DNA of 42,936 nt from the NCBI GenBank assembly GCA_015520605.1, contig WAPT01000022.1:1-42936 (forward strand), given 5' to 3'. The notes beneath the pieces are model-generated. The model was given only the letters and a program-made list of their open reading frames with translations, ran no database searches and was not told the DNA's origin. This DNA comes from Nanobdellati archaeon. GTDB lineage: Archaea; EX4484-52; WAPT01. The position numbers and the translations under genes are program-made. Shown here piece after piece: positions 32,466-41,455 of this stretch. Within the stretch, counting starts at the first letter, position 1; each line of letters begins with the position of its first letter.

Positions 32466-33191
32466 ATGGAAAGTTCAAAGGAAGATGGTGTGGTGTGGCA
32501 CAGGAATGAAGAAGGCAAAATGCTTAATCCAGAGGAATTCGTTCTGGGGATTGATGAAGCAGGAAGGGGACCTGTACTTGGGCCGATGATAATTGCGGGT
32601 GTGGAGGTGAGAAAGAAGGATGAAACAAAACTTGTCGAAGCTGGGGTCAGGGACTCAAAGGAGCTCAGTCACAGCTCGAGACTTAAGTGCCTTGAGGAGA
32701 TAAAGAAAATAGCAAAAGTAATATATGTGATAAAAATTTACCCAAAGGAGCTGGACGAGAAAATGGAATTCATGACGATAAACAAGGTGGAGATGCAAGC
32801 CATGGCAAAGATAATTAATTCCTCAGATGCTGGTAGGGTGATCATAGACCTCCCTTCTAACGGCAAAAAATTTGTAGAAGCGTTAAAGGCACGAATAAGG
32901 AAAGGTGTTGAGCTTATTGCCGAGCACAAGGCAGATGCGAAATACCCTGTTGTAAGTGCCGCATCCATAGTTGCGAAGTGCATAAGGGAGGAAGAGATGG
33001 ATAAAATAAGGGAGAAGTATGCTAATTATGGAGACATAGGCTCAGGCTATCCTGCTGATGAAAAAACAATGCGATTTCTTGAATATTACTACAAAAAAAA
33101 CGGTAAATTTCCAGAAGAAACAAGGATGAGTTGGTCAACCGTCAAGGATGTCAGAGCAAAGCACAGTCAAAAGACGCTTTTTGATGTTTAG
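32466..33191 (+). CDS. rnhB: Ribonuclease HII
   Basis: Removes RNA from RNA-DNA hybrids, including Okazaki primers and single ribonucleotides. The 241-aa protein shows GIDEAGRGPVLGP (Asp30, Glu31), RDSKELS, the third acidic residue in VIIDLPS (Asp128) and HKADAKYPVVSAASIVAK (Asp157). The N-terminal about 20 residues are extra. ATG 32466 follows GAGGGGTGA, with a TATA-like AATTTATAATT further upstream. Confidence 0.95.
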   Translation: MESSKEDGVVWHRNEEGKMLNPEEFVLGIDEAGRGPVLGPMIIAGVEVRKKDETKLVEAGVRDSKELSHSSRLKCLEEIKKIAKVIYVIKIYPKELDEKMEFMTINKVEMQAMAKIINSSDAGRVIIDLPSNGKKFVEALKARIRKGVELIAEHKADAKYPVVSAASIVAKCIREEEMDKIREKYANYGDIGSGYPADEKTMRFLEYYYKKNGKFPEETRMSWSTVKDVRAKHSQKTLFDV

Positions 33192-33352
33192 ATACCGCAC
33201 AGGTGGGACGGTGCACCACAGCGATTTGCGTTCGGGCCAGTTTTGCCATGAGTCTGCAATTCCGGTATTCGGTGTCATTTCCCGTTATGACAAATGATAA
33301 TCCGGTGTCCGGAGAAGAGATAGAAGAGATAGATCTATAAAGTCCTGATTAT

Positions 33353-35038
33353 TCAGAACAACCTCATCCCGGCCGAAGCCTTGACAAAACCAAAGAAGAG
33401 CGGATGCGGTCTGAGCGGACGGCTCTTGAACTCCGGATGGGCCTGAGTTGCCACAAAGAACTTATGGTTTGGCAGCTCGAGGAACTCCATAAGAACACCA
33501 TCAGGACTTGTGCCTGAGAACACCAGCCCGTGCTTCTCCAGCAGATTCACATACTTTGGATTTACTTCATACCTGTGACGGTGTCTCTCTGACACTTCTT
33601 TTCTACCGTAAAGTTTGTGGACGAGCGTGCCCTCCTTAAGCACAGCTGGCCAAGCCCCGAGCCTCATCGTTGCACCATACATTCTCTTTGCTATTAACTC
33701 CTTCTGCTCCGGTATTATATCCACAATGGGGTGTGGTGTGTTCGGATCCACTTCCGTGGTATGCGCGCCCTCAAGTCCGCATACATTTCTGGCAAACTCC
33801 ACCACGGCAAGCTGCATTCCGAAACACAGACCAAGGAAAGGAGTAGCATTTTCCCTGCAGTATCTTATAGCATTTATCTTCCCTTCCACCCCGCTCTCGC
33901 CAAAACCTCCAGGAACTATAACTCCATCAAAGTCTTTGAGAAGGGGCTCCGCTCCTCCCTTTTCGATATCCAATGAGGATATCTGTTTTATCTCCGGTTT
34001 GAGCTCAAGGTTGTAGGCAGCATGCCTTACAGCTTCAATAACGGAGATGTACACATCCTTATGCTCAGCATTACCGTATGCAACGTATTTACCAACGATG
34101 GCAATCCTTACGGGCTTCTTTGCTCTATCTATTTTCTCAACGAAGTTTCTCCAAGGTTCCATACCATCCTTTTTCTTTTTCAGTCCTAGCTTCTGAAGTA
34201 TCTTGCTCACAAAGTTCTGCCTCTCGAAAAGCAACGGCAACCTGTAAATACTATCGAGATCGGGATCATCTATTATGTTCTCTCGGGGTATGAAGCAACT
34301 TCTCGCTATCTTCTCTATTCTTGGCTCATCCAAACCAAGCTCGGAACGCACCACGACGAAATCAGGGAAAATGCCGGTCTCCCTTAACTTTGCTACCGCG
34401 TGCTGAGTTGGTTTGGTTTTCAGCTCTCCAACATTCTTAAGGAAAGGTGCATATGTCACCATAACTGTGACTGAAGAATACTCCAGCGAGAGGCTTCTGA
34501 TAGCATGCAGGAACACAAGATTCTCTATGTCTCCTGTGGTACCTCCAACCTCCACAACAGCAACATCATAGCCTTGAGATGCCTCAAGTATCCTTCTCTT
34601 TACCTCATTCATAACATCGGGAATGATCTGCACATCCTTACCGCCGTATTCAAGTGTGCGCTCCCTCTGAATAACTGCAAGGTAAACCTGCCCTGTAGTT
34701 ATGTTGTTCTTTTTGGGCAGGTTAACATCTAAAAACCTCTCATACGTGCCAAGATCCTGATCTATCTCTCCCCCATCCTCCGTCACGAAAACCTCTCCAT
34801 GCTCTGTTGGGCGCATTGTGCCAGCATCTATGTTCACATAGGGGTCTATCTTTATTGCGGTGACTTTATACCCATAAGCCCGTATGAGCTTGGCTATGGA
34901 CGCGGTAACAACACCTTTACCCAATCCAGAAAGCACACCTCCAACAACAAAAACAAACCGCAATCCGTTGTTGCTTCCTATCTCTCCCGACTGAGAAGTA
35001 GAGTTCATTACTGTCTGCTGGAGATTGAGTGTGCTCAT
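33353..35038 (-). CDS. pyrG: CTP synthase
   Basis: Converts UTP to CTP with ATP and glutamine. The 561-aa protein has the synthase domain (VFVVGGVLSGLGKGVVTASI, IDPYVNIDAGTMRPTEHGEV, EVGGTTGDIENLVF) and a C-terminal glutaminase domain with the nucleophile in GLCFGMQLAVVEFARN and the His-Glu pair in THPEF-like AQAHPEFKSRP. About 26 extra residues precede the usual start. A minus-strand TATA tract (AAATATTAAAAAATT) about 29 nt before ATG 35038 suggests a leaderless message. Confidence 0.97.
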   Translation of the reverse strand: MSTLNLQQTVMNSTSQSGEIGSNNGLRFVFVVGGVLSGLGKGVVTASIAKLIRAYGYKVTAIKIDPYVNIDAGTMRPTEHGEVFVTEDGGEIDQDLGTYERFLDVNLPKKNNITTGQVYLAVIQRERTLEYGGKDVQIIPDVMNEVKRRILEASQGYDVAVVEVGGTTGDIENLVFLHAIRSLSLEYSSVTVMVTYAPFLKNVGELKTKPTQHAVAKLRETGIFPDFVVVRSELGLDEPRIEKIARSCFIPRENIIDDPDLDSIYRLPLLFERQNFVSKILQKLGLKKKKDGMEPWRNFVEKIDRAKKPVRIAIVGKYVAYGNAEHKDVYISVIEAVRHAAYNLELKPEIKQISSLDIEKGGAEPLLKDFDGVIVPGGFGESGVEGKINAIRYCRENATPFLGLCFGMQLAVVEFARNVCGLEGAHTTEVDPNTPHPIVDIIPEQKELIAKRMYGATMRLGAWPAVLKEGTLVHKLYGRKEVSERHRHRYEVNPKYVNLLEKHGLVFSGTSPDGVLMEFLELPNHKFFVATQAHPEFKSRPLRPHPLFFGFVKASAGMRLF

Positions 35039-35164
35039 AAGGTTAGTAAGTTCGGGATAATTTTTTAATATTTTTCAGAAATGCGGAAGAAACAGACCAA
35101 CCATCAGAAACAGAATTTTATGGATTGTTCTAAATTTAAATATTGAGGCGCAAGTACAGAGTGT

Positions 35165-35518
35165 ATGGTGTTTGGTGGAGAGGCTGCTAAGGAAAAATTC
35201 ATCAGGGAGCTGAGCGAAGAAGATTTTGTGGTGTGGATTGAAGGATTTGTAATCTCAAAAGGAGAGGGAAAACTTCTGGTGGATGACGGCACAGCGTCAG
35301 TAGAGGTGTACTCCAACCCTCCCCAGCTGGAAGGGGTTGAAGAAGGAAACTATGTGAGGATCATAGGCAGAGTTTTCCCCACGCCCTCCGGCATAGAGGT
35401 GCATGCAGACATAATAAAGAGGATGGAGCTCAAAAACCCTAAGGAGTACACGAAGGCGAGGGAGCTCTGGCTTAAATTCAATGAAATGCTTGATAGAATG
35501 TTGGAAAAAGAAAAATAA
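35165..35518 (+). CDS. OB-fold nucleic acid-binding protein (RPA32/Stn1-like)
   Basis: A 117-aa protein with a single OB fold: FVVWIEGFVISKGEGKLLVD, DGTASVEVYSN, then NYVRIIGRVFPTPSGIEVHA and DIIKRMELKNP, followed by a charged helix (EYTKARELWLKFNEMLDRML). The fold resembles the small RPA-type subunits of archaea that bind single-stranded DNA. Its position directly before PCNA and divergent from pyrG fits a replication or repair role, but that is inference. Confidence 0.7.
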   Translation: MVFGGEAAKEKFIRELSEEDFVVWIEGFVISKGEGKLLVDDGTASVEVYSNPPQLEGVEEGNYVRIIGRVFPTPSGIEVHADIIKRMELKNPKEYTKARELWLKFNEMLDRMLEKEK

Positions 35519-35665
35519 ACCTCTTCAAGGCAATGGTTCTCCAGCCTGTGCGAAGTTATAAAAATTTTAAAATTGATAAGGTGTGATATTGTAACGTGTG
35601 GATTACGAACTTATCCATATTTATAACGGACAAACAAAAAGTAACACGACTTTGAGGTGATGGGT

Positions 35666-36418
35666 GTGACGTTCAGGGTGGTTTTTCTGGATGCTACATT
35701 GTTTAGAGACGCAGTTAGGGCTATCAGCGACCTCATAGCCGAGGGTACCTTCCGTTTCACCAAGGATGGTCTCAAATTCACAGCCACGGATCCCACGATG
35801 GTGACCCTTGTGAATTTCATGATGAATAACTACGCATTTGAGGAAATAAACCTCGAGAACGAGGAGGAGCAGATTCCGATAAACCTTGATAATTTTCTAA
35901 CGGTGCTCAAAAGGGTGAAAAAAACCGACAGACTTGTACTGGAAAAGGAGCAGGAAAACAGACTCACCGTCCTTCTCGAGGGCACTGTCAAAAGAAAATT
36001 CACCCTGCCGCTGATCGAGCTTGAGGAGCAAAAGGTTCCCGAACTCAACCTTGAATTCCTGGGCACAGCTGAAGTACTGAGGCAGGTGGTGGAAGAGGGT
36101 ATAACCAATGCTGCTGCCGTCAGCGATACCATAACATTTGCGGTGGATGAGGAGAAATTCATGATAATCGGTGAGGGAGATCTATCAAAAGCTGAGATTA
36201 TAGCGGAGAAAGGCACGGAAGCTCTCGTCTCGCTTGAGGTTAAGGAGCCCGCAAGGTCCAAATTCTCAGTGGATTATCTCAAGAAGATGGTAAGAGGGAT
36301 GAAACTCGGAGATCTCGTGAGGGTGAGCCTCGGAAACGACTATCCGATGGAACTTGTCGTTAAGTCGGGGGAGCTTGCATCCCTTAAGTACGTGCTTGCG
36401 CCAAGAGTCGAGAGCTGA
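35666..36418 (+). CDS. pcn: DNA polymerase sliding clamp PCNA
   Basis: Ring-shaped clamp that tethers DNA polymerase, FEN1, ligase and RNase HII. The 250-aa protein has VVFLDATLFRDAVRAISDLI, FTKDGLKFTATDPTMVTLVN, the interdomain region LEEQKVPELNLEFLGTAEVL and FSVDYLKKMVRGMKLGDLVR with DYPMELVV. The start is set at GTG 35666, four bases after GAGGTGAT; GTG 35657 and ATG 35660 lie inside that site. Upstream are two AT-rich TATA candidates (about 35553 and 35617). Confidence 0.96.
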   Translation: MTFRVVFLDATLFRDAVRAISDLIAEGTFRFTKDGLKFTATDPTMVTLVNFMMNNYAFEEINLENEEEQIPINLDNFLTVLKRVKKTDRLVLEKEQENRLTVLLEGTVKRKFTLPLIELEEQKVPELNLEFLGTAEVLRQVVEEGITNAAAVSDTITFAVDEEKFMIIGEGDLSKAEIIAEKGTEALVSLEVKEPARSKFSVDYLKKMVRGMKLGDLVRVSLGNDYPMELVVKSGELASLKYVLAPRVES

Positions 36419-36520
36419 ATGATTCTCCACATACTCCCGTAGCATTTTCTTTAATTTTGGGAGCACCCCTCCACCTCACAGGCATGAGTTAAGTTAGCAG
36501 GGATGTTTTTTCCCACACTC

Positions 36521-37894
36521 TCAGATAATATGGCTGGCGCTCAGATATTTGAGGATTAGCGGTAGAATTATGTTGAGAATAAGTAAGATAAGTGCAAATT
36601 TCTCAATCAAGTAGAAAGTTTTCTCCCTTCTGGCTTTCTTCATCACCTCCTCCAGCATCAGCCCGCCGTCAAGCGGTCTTATCGGGAGCAGGTTCGCAAT
36701 ACCTATACCCAAATTGAGAAATACAAGCCACTGAAGGAGCTTCATCAGGTAGATCAGCACCCACGGCACCTTCTCTCCAACAAGGTTCTTCACGTTATTT
36801 TTAACCACCATCCTGTTTTTCAGGCCACCCAAGCCTATGAAAGGCAGGCTCGAATTCTGCGGGTTTTGGCTGAGTTTGACCGTGTAGTTCTGTCCGTTTA
36901 TTGTTAACACAACTGTCTGGTTCGGTTTCAGCTTCTCAAGGATGTTAATAAGGTCGTCTATGCTCATTACCGGAGTGCCGTTGATCGCTGTTAAGACACC
37001 GCTTTCCGGGATTATGCTGTAAGCGTAGGTGTTGTTTACCTTGAACGAGTATTCCACACCGGATGGCTGAAAAACCATCCCCACCACATGGCCAAGGAGG
37101 ATAAAAAGCAGGAAAAATATAAAAGCGAAAAAGAGGTTGCTCATCGACCCGGCAGCGTACACGGACAGCTTTTTGGCAATGCCGCTTCTCTTTAACTGCC
37201 CCTCATCCGGCTCGGCAAATCCCAGGGGAATCACCGCAAAGAATCCGTAACCCATGGACTTTACCTTTATGTTGTGTGCCCTCGCAACAAGTGCGTGTGC
37301 AAACTCATGGACAACCACTATGGTCAATATCGCCACCACCCAGTACGGTAAAGGGACGTAAAACACCGGCAGCTTCTGTGTTTTCAGAGGCAGAACGAGC
37401 TGTACCGAGGGCTGAACCGTTGCTGGATGGAACAGCGCCGTCACGACCTTCCAAAAAAGGAAAATAAGAGCCGCACTAGTTATCCCTCCGAGCCAGAAGG
37501 TCACAAATATTACATAATGGTAGAAAGTGGGCGCTTGCGTGAAGTAAGCTGTGATGATCAGCAATACAGCAACAAATGCACTGCCCAAGACTGTGGCCCT
37601 TAACCGATCTTTTTTATTGTTTCTGAATAAGAATCGGATCCCCACCAACCCGAGGGAAAAGAAAACTCCGAGATATCCGAAAAAAATGTAGAAGTTCCTG
37701 TACTTTTCCGCGTTTCTATTGATGAAATCAAGCCCTTTCTTCGTCCTTCTGAGGAGCAGTACCCCCTCCTTCTGGAAGTTCTTTCTGTCAAGAAAATAGA
37801 TGACAGCCATAATCAGGGAAAGAACAACAAGCGAAGTCAGGTTTTCTTTACCCACCTTCTCGATAACCACACTCAGAAAGCCCGCAGGTTCCAT
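36521..37894 (-). CDS. Site-2 type membrane metalloprotease (M50) with PDZ-like domain
   Basis: Intramembrane zinc protease that releases membrane-bound factors. The 457-aa protein has about four N-terminal membrane segments, then the zinc motif VVHEFAHALVA (His196, Glu197, His200), AEPDEGQL, a PDZ-like extracellular domain with N-glycosylation-type sequons (about 285-350, GVLTAINGTPVMSIDDLINI), and the second motif NLLPIRPLDGG with the third ligand Asp409. Two further C-terminal segments follow. GGGGGAA lies before ATG 37894. Its substrate is unknown. It is the gene downstream of NFACT on the same strand, 41 bp away. Confidence 0.9.
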   Translation of the reverse strand: MEPAGFLSVVIEKVGKENLTSLVVLSLIMAVIYFLDRKNFQKEGVLLLRRTKKGLDFINRNAEKYRNFYIFFGYLGVFFSLGLVGIRFLFRNNKKDRLRATVLGSAFVAVLLIITAYFTQAPTFYHYVIFVTFWLGGITSAALIFLFWKVVTALFHPATVQPSVQLVLPLKTQKLPVFYVPLPYWVVAILTIVVVHEFAHALVARAHNIKVKSMGYGFFAVIPLGFAEPDEGQLKRSGIAKKLSVYAAGSMSNLFFAFIFFLLFILLGHVVGMVFQPSGVEYSFKVNNTYAYSIIPESGVLTAINGTPVMSIDDLINILEKLKPNQTVVLTINGQNYTVKLSQNPQNSSLPFIGLGGLKNRMVVKNNVKNLVGEKVPWVLIYLMKLLQWLVFLNLGIGIANLLPIRPLDGGLMLEEVMKKARREKTFYLIEKFALILLILNIILPLILKYLSASHII

Positions 37895-37935
37895 TCTGGA
37901 AAATTCCCCCGTAGCGCTTTATATTTGTTTCGGTA

Positions 37936-39882
37936 CTAAACTTTCCTGCCGATTATCTCTCCGCCACCCGGAGGAAGTTTCTGGACGACATCGTCCGGCT
38001 TGAGGGATTCCAGCAGTTCCCTTTCCTCCTCACTTGCCATCTTCTGCAGAATCCTTAAGAGACTTGACGCGAGCTCTTTGGGTTTCGTTGTGCCCGGCTT
38101 TATAATAACATATTTACCTGTTCTTGCTTTAACCGATTCAACGGGCCACACCACAACCTCGTTATTAAACAAAGCAACCGCAAGTGAAATCTCCGTTTTG
38201 AGCCAGTTACGCTCGCCGTAGATCATGAAGGCTCCCTTCCCCATGTACTCTCCAGCAGGAGTCTTCTTGCTAACCTGCTCCGGCCTGACAAAGAAGACCT
38301 GAAGCGCTGTTATTCCCTCCTTCCATGCCCTGGAGAAGGAAGCAACGAACTGTGCCATCTCCCTTAAATCGGATAGCTCCGCTTTCTCAATCCCTCCCTT
38401 CAAAAGACCAAATGGAGCTCCCTTGTAGTCCGCATGGAAAACCCAGTCATCTTTCTCAGCGTACTTCTTAATGAGTATTTCGTTGGTTGTTGCATCCCTA
38501 CCGCATACACCCAGCAGTCCGGAAGATGTTATGAACCACCTGAACTTCTCGTACCATTTTTTCTTTTTCTTTTCTTTCCTGACTATCACTTTTTTCTCCA
38601 CCTCTTTTTCCATCTCCTCCTCCTTCTTTCTGGCCTCCTCCAGCTTCCTCTTAGTCTCCTCAATCTGCTTCAGAAGCGTTTCAACTTTCTTTCTCATCCT
38701 CTTCGCTTCCTCAAACTGCATAGCAGCATTGTCATGGATATCTCTGTCTACTCTCAGTTTTATTTCAATGCCATCAACTTCCACCACCACTTCCTTCTCT
38801 TTTTCGTTTGCCCGCTTAACATACGGCAAATGCAGGAGTTCATGAAAGCTGAGGTCTCTCGCTTTGTTCAGAAACGTCTCGAACTTGTCGTAGTGCTCAT
38901 AAATCTTCTCGCCCGCTTTCCTGAGCTTTTCCTCCATCTCCTTATATTTTTCAAGTGCTTGCATCTGCATTTCCAATCTGTGCTCAAGCCTCTCAACGAT
39001 AGTATACCTGCTCTTTCCATCCCTCTTTGCCTCTTCTACCTCCTCTTTCTTTAGCATCTCTACAAAGTAGTCATTTATCGCGTCGTTAAAGCTCTCATAA
39101 GGTTTGGATTTTCTACCCCTGTAGACTTCAAGCATGAAGGGCACAACATCATCAAATCCCCTTCCGTCGGGTGTTAAAATTATAGCTGGTGCTGGCTCTC
39201 TCTCAAGAAGGCTTCTTGCAGCTTTCAGAAGTTGAGATGCGTCCTCTCTTGTTACTTCGCCACACTTCTTGTTTTTGTCCACACCCGCGATAAGGCACGT
39301 TTCCTCAGCATAAACCCCGCTTAACCATACTCTCTGTGCTAAGAAAACCACAACTTTCTTTTCAGCCTCTTTCCTCATCTCTTGAAGGAGCTGTTCCGCA
39401 TCAACCCTTCTCGGGTCCACAGGCGGGGAGGGCGGCACGTATCCTTTATGTATCCTCAGCTCTCTGAACTGAAGGTTTTTCTTTATCAGACAGCTCCATA
39501 TTATGTTCTTTTCGTTGTCCACAAAGTAGACGTTTGGTTTGGGTAGAAGCTCGGCTATGATTGTGTGGTCTTCAGTTTTCAGCATGATTATCCTGTCAAA
39601 TCCGAGCTGCGAGAACTCCACAACTCTCTTATTTCTCATGTACTTTCTCAGGAGCATGGCAAAGTTCGACGGCCTTTCCGGCCTGGGGATCTTGTAGTTG
39701 AGGAGCGCAACAAAATTCCCACCAATCAGCAGTTCTTCCGTACCTTCCCCACTTTTGTACAGCTGGATAAGGATCTTATCCTCATCCACCTGATAAACCT
39801 TGCGGATAAGCGCTCCTTCAACCTTGGGCCTTATCTCCTTTAGAAGGTAATGGATATCAAGAGCTGTGAGCTGCGTCTTCAT
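37936..39882 (-). CDS. rqcH: NFACT family protein (RqcH/Rqc2 homologue)
   Basis: Ribosome quality-control factor that binds stalled 50S-peptidyl-tRNA complexes and in known members directs alanine tailing. The 648-aa protein has NFACT-N (MKTQLTALDIHYLLKEIRPK, ALIRKVYQVDEDKILIQLYK, RPSNFAMLLRKYMRNKRVVE), a helix-hairpin-helix region, a long coiled coil (about 295-345 and 395-445, very Lys/Glu rich) and NFACT-R (KKKWYEKFRWFITSSGLLGV, CGRDATTNEILIKKYAEKDD). A minus-strand TTTTTTAAG about 30 nt before ATG 39882 and the lack of a ribosome-binding site suggest a leaderless message. Confidence 0.95.
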   Translation of the reverse strand: MKTQLTALDIHYLLKEIRPKVEGALIRKVYQVDEDKILIQLYKSGEGTEELLIGGNFVALLNYKIPRPERPSNFAMLLRKYMRNKRVVEFSQLGFDRIIMLKTEDHTIIAELLPKPNVYFVDNEKNIIWSCLIKKNLQFRELRIHKGYVPPSPPVDPRRVDAEQLLQEMRKEAEKKVVVFLAQRVWLSGVYAEETCLIAGVDKNKKCGEVTREDASQLLKAARSLLEREPAPAIILTPDGRGFDDVVPFMLEVYRGRKSKPYESFNDAINDYFVEMLKKEEVEEAKRDGKSRYTIVERLEHRLEMQMQALEKYKEMEEKLRKAGEKIYEHYDKFETFLNKARDLSFHELLHLPYVKRANEKEKEVVVEVDGIEIKLRVDRDIHDNAAMQFEEAKRMRKKVETLLKQIEETKRKLEEARKKEEEMEKEVEKKVIVRKEKKKKKWYEKFRWFITSSGLLGVCGRDATTNEILIKKYAEKDDWVFHADYKGAPFGLLKGGIEKAELSDLREMAQFVASFSRAWKEGITALQVFFVRPEQVSKKTPAGEYMGKGAFMIYGERNWLKTEISLAVALFNNEVVVWPVESVKARTGKYVIIKPGTTKPKELASSLLRILQKMASEEERELLESLKPDDVVQKLPPGGGEIIGRKV

Positions 39883-40029
39883 ACTTTAAAGTGGTTTGGC
39901 AGAGAAGCTTAAAAAAGTACAGCTGCTCGTCGCAGGTTTTTCCAAACTAGAGCAATGTTTATCGGTTTTGAAAATGGGAAAAATTCTTAAAAATCATTTT
40001 TCTTTAACCATAAAAAGGTGGTAAATAAT

Positions 40030-40092
40030 ATGAAGATGGCAGAGGTGGTAGAAGGAAAGGTAATAAAATTGGGTGCGGAGATATGGTTCTGA
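40030..40092 (+). CDS. Short upstream ORF (20 aa) overlapping the metzincin start
   Basis: ATG 40030 follows AAAGGTGGTAAATAAT, a reasonable ribosome-binding arrangement, and encodes MKMAEVVEGKVIKLGAEIWF before a TGA at 40090-40092. It overlaps the next start (40083) by 10 nt in a different frame, so it could act as a leader peptide that couples translation. Alternatively it is the true N-terminus of the next gene separated by a frameshift. Confidence 0.35.
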   Translation: MKMAEVVEGKVIKLGAEIWF

Positions 40093-40874
40093 ACCGTCTC
40101 CTTGAAGAAGCCACATACCGGTTGATCATAAGAGGTTCGTACAGCGAGGATCATAAAGCTGCTGTGGAGAAACTCAAAAATTTCATTCGGGTGGGTTCAC
40201 ATCTCAGTATACTTGCTACCGATAGGGAGATTATTAGAAAGGCGGTGCAGAAAAGAAAACTCGATGGTATACTCTATCGCGTGTGGGAAGATAATGGAAT
40301 TGAGGATTGCGATAGTTTTCTTGAGGAATACTCTAACGAAATCGAGAACAAATTCTCTGAGCTTATGAGGACTCTGGACCGAAAATTGAACATCAGGATG
40401 GATGTTGTAAACCTGAGTTACAAAGACCTTCAGACTGATGCGCATGAAGCTCTGAAATGCTATGATCCCTCCAGCCCCACACTTACACCCCAGAAGATCC
40501 AGGAGTTGCATGAAAAAATCGAACAGTATGTTGAAAAGTGGTGCGATAATCGCCTTTTAGAAAAGCACAAAAGAAGGGATGTTGTGAAGATCGTGAGCTT
40601 CGAGACACAGTCAATTAGTGGTTTGGGGAGTAGCGTGTCAAGAAGAAAGAGACATAAAGTAATAATGGATTACTGCGTATGCTTCATTCCGTATAGGGAC
40701 TGGGAAGTTGAACATTACTCACACGAAACAGGACATAAACTGGGACTGATGCATGTTGAAGATCCTTACGATATTATGTACCCTGTGATGACGGGATGTT
40801 ATTGGTTTATATCCCGAAGGTTTAGGGAGGGGTCAAGACTTCAGTGGAAGATCATAAAAGAGGTTTATTCCTGA
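40083..40874 (+). CDS. Predicted intracellular metzincin metalloprotease
   Basis: A 263-aa protein with no signal peptide or membrane segment. Residues 214-224 read HETGHKLGLMH, the complete metzincin zinc motif HExxHxxGxxH, followed by the Met-turn sequence DPYDIMYPVM (Met232). This is closer to matrixin-type than to archaemetzincin, which has a Cys-containing motif. The first 200 residues are helical and charged, with no recognised domain. The start ATG 40083 has GGAG just before it. The 3' end overlaps scpB by 10 nt on the opposite strand. Its substrates are unknown. An intracellular metzincin could act in protein quality control; that is inference. Confidence 0.75.
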   Translation: MVLNRLLEEATYRLIIRGSYSEDHKAAVEKLKNFIRVGSHLSILATDREIIRKAVQKRKLDGILYRVWEDNGIEDCDSFLEEYSNEIENKFSELMRTLDRKLNIRMDVVNLSYKDLQTDAHEALKCYDPSSPTLTPQKIQELHEKIEQYVEKWCDNRLLEKHKRRDVVKIVSFETQSISGLGSSVSRRKRHKVIMDYCVCFIPYRDWEVEHYSHETGHKLGLMHVEDPYDIMYPVMTGCYWFISRRFREGSRLQWKIIKEVYS

Positions 40875-41449
40875 TCCTTTACTTCTTCATCCTCCACTTT
40901 TTCCTTCATTTCCTCAGACATCCCTTCCCTTTCAGTCTCTTTTAAATTTTCCACCTTAAGATTGAGCCTTTCAAAATACCTCTTAAGCTCCGTCTCACTT
41001 TTAACGTTGAAGTACTTCAGAAGCTTCTTTGTTATCCTCAACTCCTTTGTGTGTCCTTTGGGTTTGGCTGTGACGAACCCCCTCTTTATAAGCTCATCTA
41101 TTTGCTCGTAAGCCCTGTTGCCCCGCACTTCAACAACCTCGATCTGCTTCACGGGACTCCTGTAAGCTATGTAAGCAAGAGTTTTTAGAGTGCCGGGGGA
41201 GAAGTCCTTCTCGGGCAGGAGGGATTCAACATAAGGAAGATACTCATTTCTTACGTGCATCTCGTAAACTTCCGGAGCAGATTCTTTAATCGTTATGGAC
41301 GTTGAAGCATACCTTTCCACGAGAAATTCAATAGATTTTTTGATTTCGTCTTTTTTCAGCTTTGTTATCTTCTTTATTTCGTCTATTGCGAGTGGTCTTC
41401 CTGCAATAAACAGAACTGCCTCGACAATGTTTGCTTTTTTTTCATCCAT
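40865..41449 (-). CDS. scpB: Segregation and condensation protein B (ScpB)
   Basis: Kite-type dimer that binds ScpA and SMC in chromosome condensation. The 194-aa protein has two winged-helix domains: NIVEAVLFIAGRPLAIDEIK with KSIEFLVERYAS, and LKTLAYIAYRSPVKQIEVVE with VRGNRAYEQIDELIKRGFVT. The C-terminal about 40 residues are acidic and low-complexity. It lies 6 bp downstream of scpA on the same strand; the SMC gene is not in the window. Confidence 0.93.
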   Translation of the reverse strand: MDEKKANIVEAVLFIAGRPLAIDEIKKITKLKKDEIKKSIEFLVERYASTSITIKESAPEVYEMHVRNEYLPYVESLLPEKDFSPGTLKTLAYIAYRSPVKQIEVVEVRGNRAYEQIDELIKRGFVTAKPKGHTKELRITKKLLKYFNVKSETELKRYFERLNLKVENLKETEREGMSEEMKEKVEDEEVKDQE

Positions 41450-41455
41450 GAAGAA

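Noticed and set aside
33192-33352. Possible C/D-box guide RNA or hairpin RNA between rnhB and pyrG.
   Set aside because: ATGA and TGAT motifs occur but no paired C and D boxes with terminal stem could be identified, so nothing is claimed for this gap.
38434-39054. A 206-codon plus-strand frame rich in Phe and Leu, looking like a membrane protein.
   Set aside because: It is the antisense of the Lys/Glu-rich coiled coil of NFACT; such regions always give Phe/Leu-rich shadows.
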